From assembly GCA_946886185.1 (NCBI GenBank), contig CAMPIC010000074.1, positions 1 through 9,393 of the forward strand: DNA of 9,393 nucleotides, read 5' to 3'. A model generated the notes under the pieces. It was not told the DNA's origin. It saw only the letters and a list, made by a program, of their open reading frames with translations, and ran no database searches. Below are positions 6,797 to 9,393 of the stretch, one piece after another; position 1 is the stretch's first letter, and each line of letters starts with the position of its first letter. Both the position numbers and the translations under genes were made by a program. This stretch comes from an uncultured bacterium (lineage in GTDB: Bacteria; Eisenbacteria; RBG-16-71-46; CAIMUX01).

Positions 6797-6823
6797 GTCG
6801 AACGAGGCTCTCGGATTTCGACA
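6797..6823 (-). promoter_or_regulatory. Predicted ECF42-type promoter upstream of the DoxX-like gene
   Basis: On the minus strand TGTCGA (complement of 6818-6823) is followed after exactly 17 bp by CGAC (complement of 6797-6800). This has the spacing of an ECF promoter and matches the -35 TGTCGA / -10 CGA(A/T)C-like motif that I recall being described for ECF42 targets. It is in the correct orientation, between the sigma factor stop and the DoxX-like start, and would give a 5' leader of about 45 nt containing the strong AAGGAGG. I found no equivalent match in the other intergenic regions of the window. Confidence 0.62.
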
Positions 6824-6833
6824 GGAAAGTTCC

Positions 6834-8117
6834 TCAATTCGGGAGGTTGCTGTCCAGCTGCCGCGCGCGATCTTCCAACATGATGCGTTCTCGTTCGTTA
6901 CGAGCCAGGAGGGCCGCCTGCTCCAGTTCCCGCTTCGCTTCCTCGATCCGTCCGAGCCGAATCAGCAGGTCCGCACGCACACTGGGCAGCATGTGGTACG
7001 ACGCCAGCTTCGGCTCGCTTGCCAGCGCATCCACGATTGCGAGTCCCGCCTCAGCGCCGTGCGCGCGGCCCACCGCGACCGCGCGGTTCAGCTCGACAAT
7101 CGGCGATGGCGTCAGCTCGGCAAGCTCCGCATACAGCGATGCAATCATCGCCCAGTCCGTCTGGTCCGCTTGCGGCGCGCGTGCATGACAGGAAGCGATT
7201 GCTGCCTGCAACGCGTATGGCCCGGCGCGTCCACCGATCGCCCGGGACCGCTCCAGCGATTGCAGACCATGGGTGATGAGATCGTAGTCCCACCGCGCGC
7301 GATTCTGATCCAGCAACAGGATCGGCTCGCCGTCAGGACCCACGCGTGCCTTCAACCGCGACGCGTGGATTTCCATCAACGCCGTGAGTCCATGCACCTC
7401 GCTTTCATGCGGCATGAGCTCCTGGAGCACACGCGCGAGACGAATCGCTTCGTGACAGAGCGAAGGACGAATCCAGTCGTCGCCGGAGGTCGCGGCATAC
7501 CCTTCGTTGAAGATCAGATAGATGACTTCGAGCACCGATGCCAGTCTTGCATCGAGTTCGTGCGGAGGCGGCACCTCGAACGGCACCTGCGCGTCAGCGA
7601 TGGCACGTTTCGCGCGCACGATACGCTGGCCGATCGTGGGCGAAGGTACCAGGAACGCGCGCGCGATCTCTTCCGTCGTCAGGCCGCCCAGCATGCGGAG
7701 CGTGAGCGCAACGCGCATGTCGGTCGGCAGGATCGTGTGGCAGCAGATGAACATGAACCGGAGCAGGTCGTCGCGGATGGCATCGCCGAGCGTTGATTCC
7801 AGCTCGGTTTCCGGATCGGCCTGCGCCGGAGGTTCTCGCGCTACCCGTTCATGCACGCGGTCCGTGGTCCCGCGTCGTCGCAGGCCCTCGATTGCGCGCC
7901 GCTTTGCAATGGTCATGAGCCAGGCTCCCGGATTGTCCGGTACGCCTGAGTTGGGCCATTGGGCCAGGGCAGCCAGCAACGCCTCCTGCGCGAGGTCCTC
8001 AGCCAGGCTGATATCGCCCACCGTGCGGGTCAGGTGGGCGAGGATTCTCGCCGATTCCTTGCGCCAAATGCGATCGACGACGCGATGCGCCGCATTCGAA
8101 GAACCGTCCACTTTCAC
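6834..8117 (-). CDS. ECF42-group RNA polymerase sigma factor with C-terminal extension
   Basis: A 427-residue extracytoplasmic-function sigma factor. Region 2 spans about residues 20-81 (LAEDLAQEALLAALAQWP, then GVPDNPGAWLMTIAKRRAIE). Region 4 spans about 130-175, with the helix-turn-helix LTTEEIARAFLVPSPTIGQR. The remaining 250 residues are a helical extension beginning with the DUF6596-type signature VIYLIFNEGYAAT (about 198-210) and ending in TPR-like helices. This extension defines the ECF42 group and is thought to replace a separate anti-sigma factor; none is encoded nearby. The chosen start is the GTG at 8117, 9 nt after AGAGG (complement of 8127-8131), giving the usual short lead into HRVVDRIWRKESARILA. 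The frame stays open to 8237, but that extension is not sigma-like. It is the first gene of the operon with the DoxX-like, DGPF and P450 genes, and divergent from the multiheme cytochrome. Confidence 0.92.
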   Translation of the reverse strand: MKVDGSSNAAHRVVDRIWRKESARILAHLTRTVGDISLAEDLAQEALLAALAQWPNSGVPDNPGAWLMTIAKRRAIEGLRRRGTTDRVHERVAREPPAQADPETELESTLGDAIRDDLLRFMFICCHTILPTDMRVALTLRMLGGLTTEEIARAFLVPSPTIGQRIVRAKRAIADAQVPFEVPPPHELDARLASVLEVIYLIFNEGYAATSGDDWIRPSLCHEAIRLARVLQELMPHESEVHGLTALMEIHASRLKARVGPDGEPILLLDQNRARWDYDLITHGLQSLERSRAIGGRAGPYALQAAIASCHARAPQADQTDWAMIASLYAELAELTPSPIVELNRAVAVGRAHGAEAGLAIVDALASEPKLASYHMLPSVRADLLIRLGRIEEAKRELEQAALLARNERERIMLEDRARQLDSNLPN

Positions 8118-8374
8118 AACCACGAACCTCTCGCTCTCTCGATCCGGGAGAGAATGCCCTGATGTAATGGCCGTACGGCATCGATAGTAGCCGTCCAGGA
8201 CTCGCCCGTCCCGCGAACGTAGGCGGCGCCCCCCCATCCGTGGAACCCACGACTGCGCAATCCCGTGCGTCTGGTCTTACCATGAAGTGCCCATCAAAAC
8301 ATCGACGAATACCGTCGCATCGCGGACACGGGAAGCGCGAAACGCGTTGCACCTTCGACTGATAAGGCGGGGCC
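8118..8374. promoter_or_regulatory. Divergent intergenic region between the ECF42 and cytochrome genes
   Basis: A 257-bp region that must hold the promoters of both outward-facing genes. I see no convincing -35/-10 pair and no TGTCGA match, so ECF42 autoregulation is not supported. A perfect 10-bp palindrome, GCCGTACGGC, lies at 8170-8179, about 50 bp upstream of the sigma start. It could be an operator half-pair, but this is speculative. Confidence 0.35.
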
Positions 8375-9393
8375 ATGAATCTACGCGCCCACCCGATCAA
8401 AATCACGCCGCCGGACGCGGCGCGGCTTGATTCTCGAAGCATGGAGCGAGGAAAGAACGCGCGTCGAATCGGCAGAACACTGCGTTACGGCGGTCTGCTG
8501 GCGCTCCTGTTTGCCGGAGCGTGGGCCGGGACGGCAGAGGCCCAAGTGTCCGGACTGGTGCTCGACGGTTCCTCGCTCCAGCCTCTTCCCGGCGCCCTGG
8601 TCTCGCTCCAGGCGACTGAGCTTCGGACGGCTACTGCCACGGACGGCAGTTTCACGCTTGCCGGTGTGCAAGGATCCGCGCTCACGATCGTCGCTGCCAA
8701 AGCGGGCTACTACAATGGGCCGGTCGTGGTCTCGGCCCCGGCGACAGGCGTGCAGATCCTCCTCGACCCCGTGCCCGCTTCCGAGAACCGCAACTACACC
8801 TTCCTCGCGCCGAGCACGTGCGGAGTTTGCCATCCCGCCCAGTTCGAACAATGGGACGGCTCTCGCATGGCCCAGGCAGGCACCAACACCTGGGTCTATG
8901 ACACCTACGACGGCTCCGGCACTCCTCACGGGAGCGGCGGGTTCGTGTACACCCGCGACTCCCGGTATGCGGACAGCAATCCCGCATCTGAGTGCGCGGC
9001 GTGTCACCAACCCGAACCGTGGATCAAGCAGCCGTTCCGCGCGCTCGAACCGATCGGCTCGCTTTCCGAAGGCGCTTTCCACGGGATCTCGTGCGAGGTG
9101 TGCCACAAGGTCGCGCACATGGACGTGAATCGCTCCAACTTCCCGGGGATTTTCCCCGGCGTGGTCACCATGACGCTTCCGGCCGGTCCGCTCTACGAGC
9201 AGGTCGAGTACGGATTGCTCGGAGACGCCAGCTACGAGTTCCCCGGGATGATGCGCCCCTCCTACCAGCCGCAGCTCTCCGCCGAAGTGTGCGCAGCCTG
9301 CCATCAGGACAAGAACGATCCCGACGAGGACGGAAACTTCGAAGAGGAGAACGGCGTTCTTTCCGAAGCGACTTACTTCGAATGGCTGGAGAG
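8375..9393 (+). CDS. Secreted multiheme cytochrome c with N-terminal CarboxypepD_reg-like domain (3' truncated)
   Basis: The first 339 residues of an exported c-type cytochrome, open to the window end. A hydrophobic signal segment (about residues 37-53, GGLLALLFAGAWAG) ends in A-E-A before Gln57, a plausible signal peptidase I site. Residues about 58-133 (VSGLVLDGSSLQPLPGALVSL, TDGSFTLAGVQ) form a carboxypeptidase-regulatory-like beta-sandwich. Four C-x-x-C-H haem sites follow: CGVCH 149-153, CAACH 207-211, CEVCH 240-244 and CAACH 306-310. The pattern CGVCHPAQFEQWDGS and HGISCEVCHK is typical of the cytochrome c554-like multiheme family, which transfers electrons outside the cytoplasmic membrane. 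More haems may follow downstream. The ATG at 8375 follows AAGGCGGGG. An alternative ATG at 8441 (residue 23) would give a shorter, more usual signal peptide. It is divergent from the ECF42 operon; a regulatory link is possible but not shown. Confidence 0.88.
   Translation, partial: MNLRAHPIKITPPDAARLDSRSMERGKNARRIGRTLRYGGLLALLFAGAWAGTAEAQVSGLVLDGSSLQPLPGALVSLQATELRTATATDGSFTLAGVQGSALTIVAAKAGYYNGPVVVSAPATGVQILLDPVPASENRNYTFLAPSTCGVCHPAQFEQWDGSRMAQAGTNTWVYDTYDGSGTPHGSGGFVYTRDSRYADSNPASECAACHQPEPWIKQPFRALEPIGSLSEGAFHGISCEVCHKVAHMDVNRSNFPGIFPGVVTMTLPAGPLYEQVEYGLLGDASYEFPGMMRPSYQPQLSAEVCAACHQDKNDPDEDGNFEEENGVLSEATYFEWLE

Noticed and set aside
8118..8237. Extension of the sigma factor to the ATG at 8237
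   Set aside because: The added residues do not resemble the family N-terminus, and the GTG at 8117 has a spaced AGAGG.

Overview
The window is GC-rich bacterial DNA with densely packed genes. No rRNA, tRNA, transposase, integrase or CRISPR array is visible. The gene content suggests an environmental, probably uncultured or metagenome-derived, non-enteric bacterium: a fused isobutyryl-CoA mutase, an ECF42-type sigma factor operon, an AmpG-type permease and a secreted multiheme cytochrome c. Groups such as Candidatus Eisenbacteria, Gemmatimonadota, Acidobacteriota or Myxococcota fit, but the sequence alone does not place it.

Layout, left to right. (1) The C-terminal part of IcmF (+, truncated by the window start) ends at 1139. 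(2) A small multi-spanning membrane protein of unknown function lies at 1397-1813 (+). (3) A cluster of ~20-bp tandem repeats (1841-1955) fills the gap before a convergent AmpG-like transporter (1953-3695, -). (4) A lipoprotein (3893-4462, +) has a sigma70-like promoter so close to its ATG that the mRNA is probably leaderless. (5) A four-gene minus-strand operon runs 8117 to 4541: ECF42 sigma factor, DoxX-like membrane protein, DGPF/YCII-domain protein and cytochrome P450. The last two overlap by ATGA. (6) A divergent gene (8375 to the window end, +) encodes a secreted multiheme c-type cytochrome with an N-terminal carboxypeptidase-regulatory-like domain.

How the genes work together. The best-supported unit is the ECF42 operon. 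ECF42 sigma factors carry a long C-terminal extension and are known to be encoded beside DGPF-motif proteins. Here the 91-nt gap after the sigma gene holds TGTCGA-N17-CGAC on the minus strand, matching my recollection of the ECF42 target promoter. This suggests the sigma factor directly transcribes DoxX-like, DGPF and P450. The P450 is the unusual member: it has an atypical I-helix and a 27-bp in-frame tandem repeat that inserts about 54 acidic/basic residues.

The other notable theme is short tandem repeats. Three sequence-unrelated clusters occur within about 3.5 kb: one inside the P450 gene, and one at the 3' end of each of two minus-strand genes (AmpG and P450). In the latter two, the repeat unit includes the stop codon.
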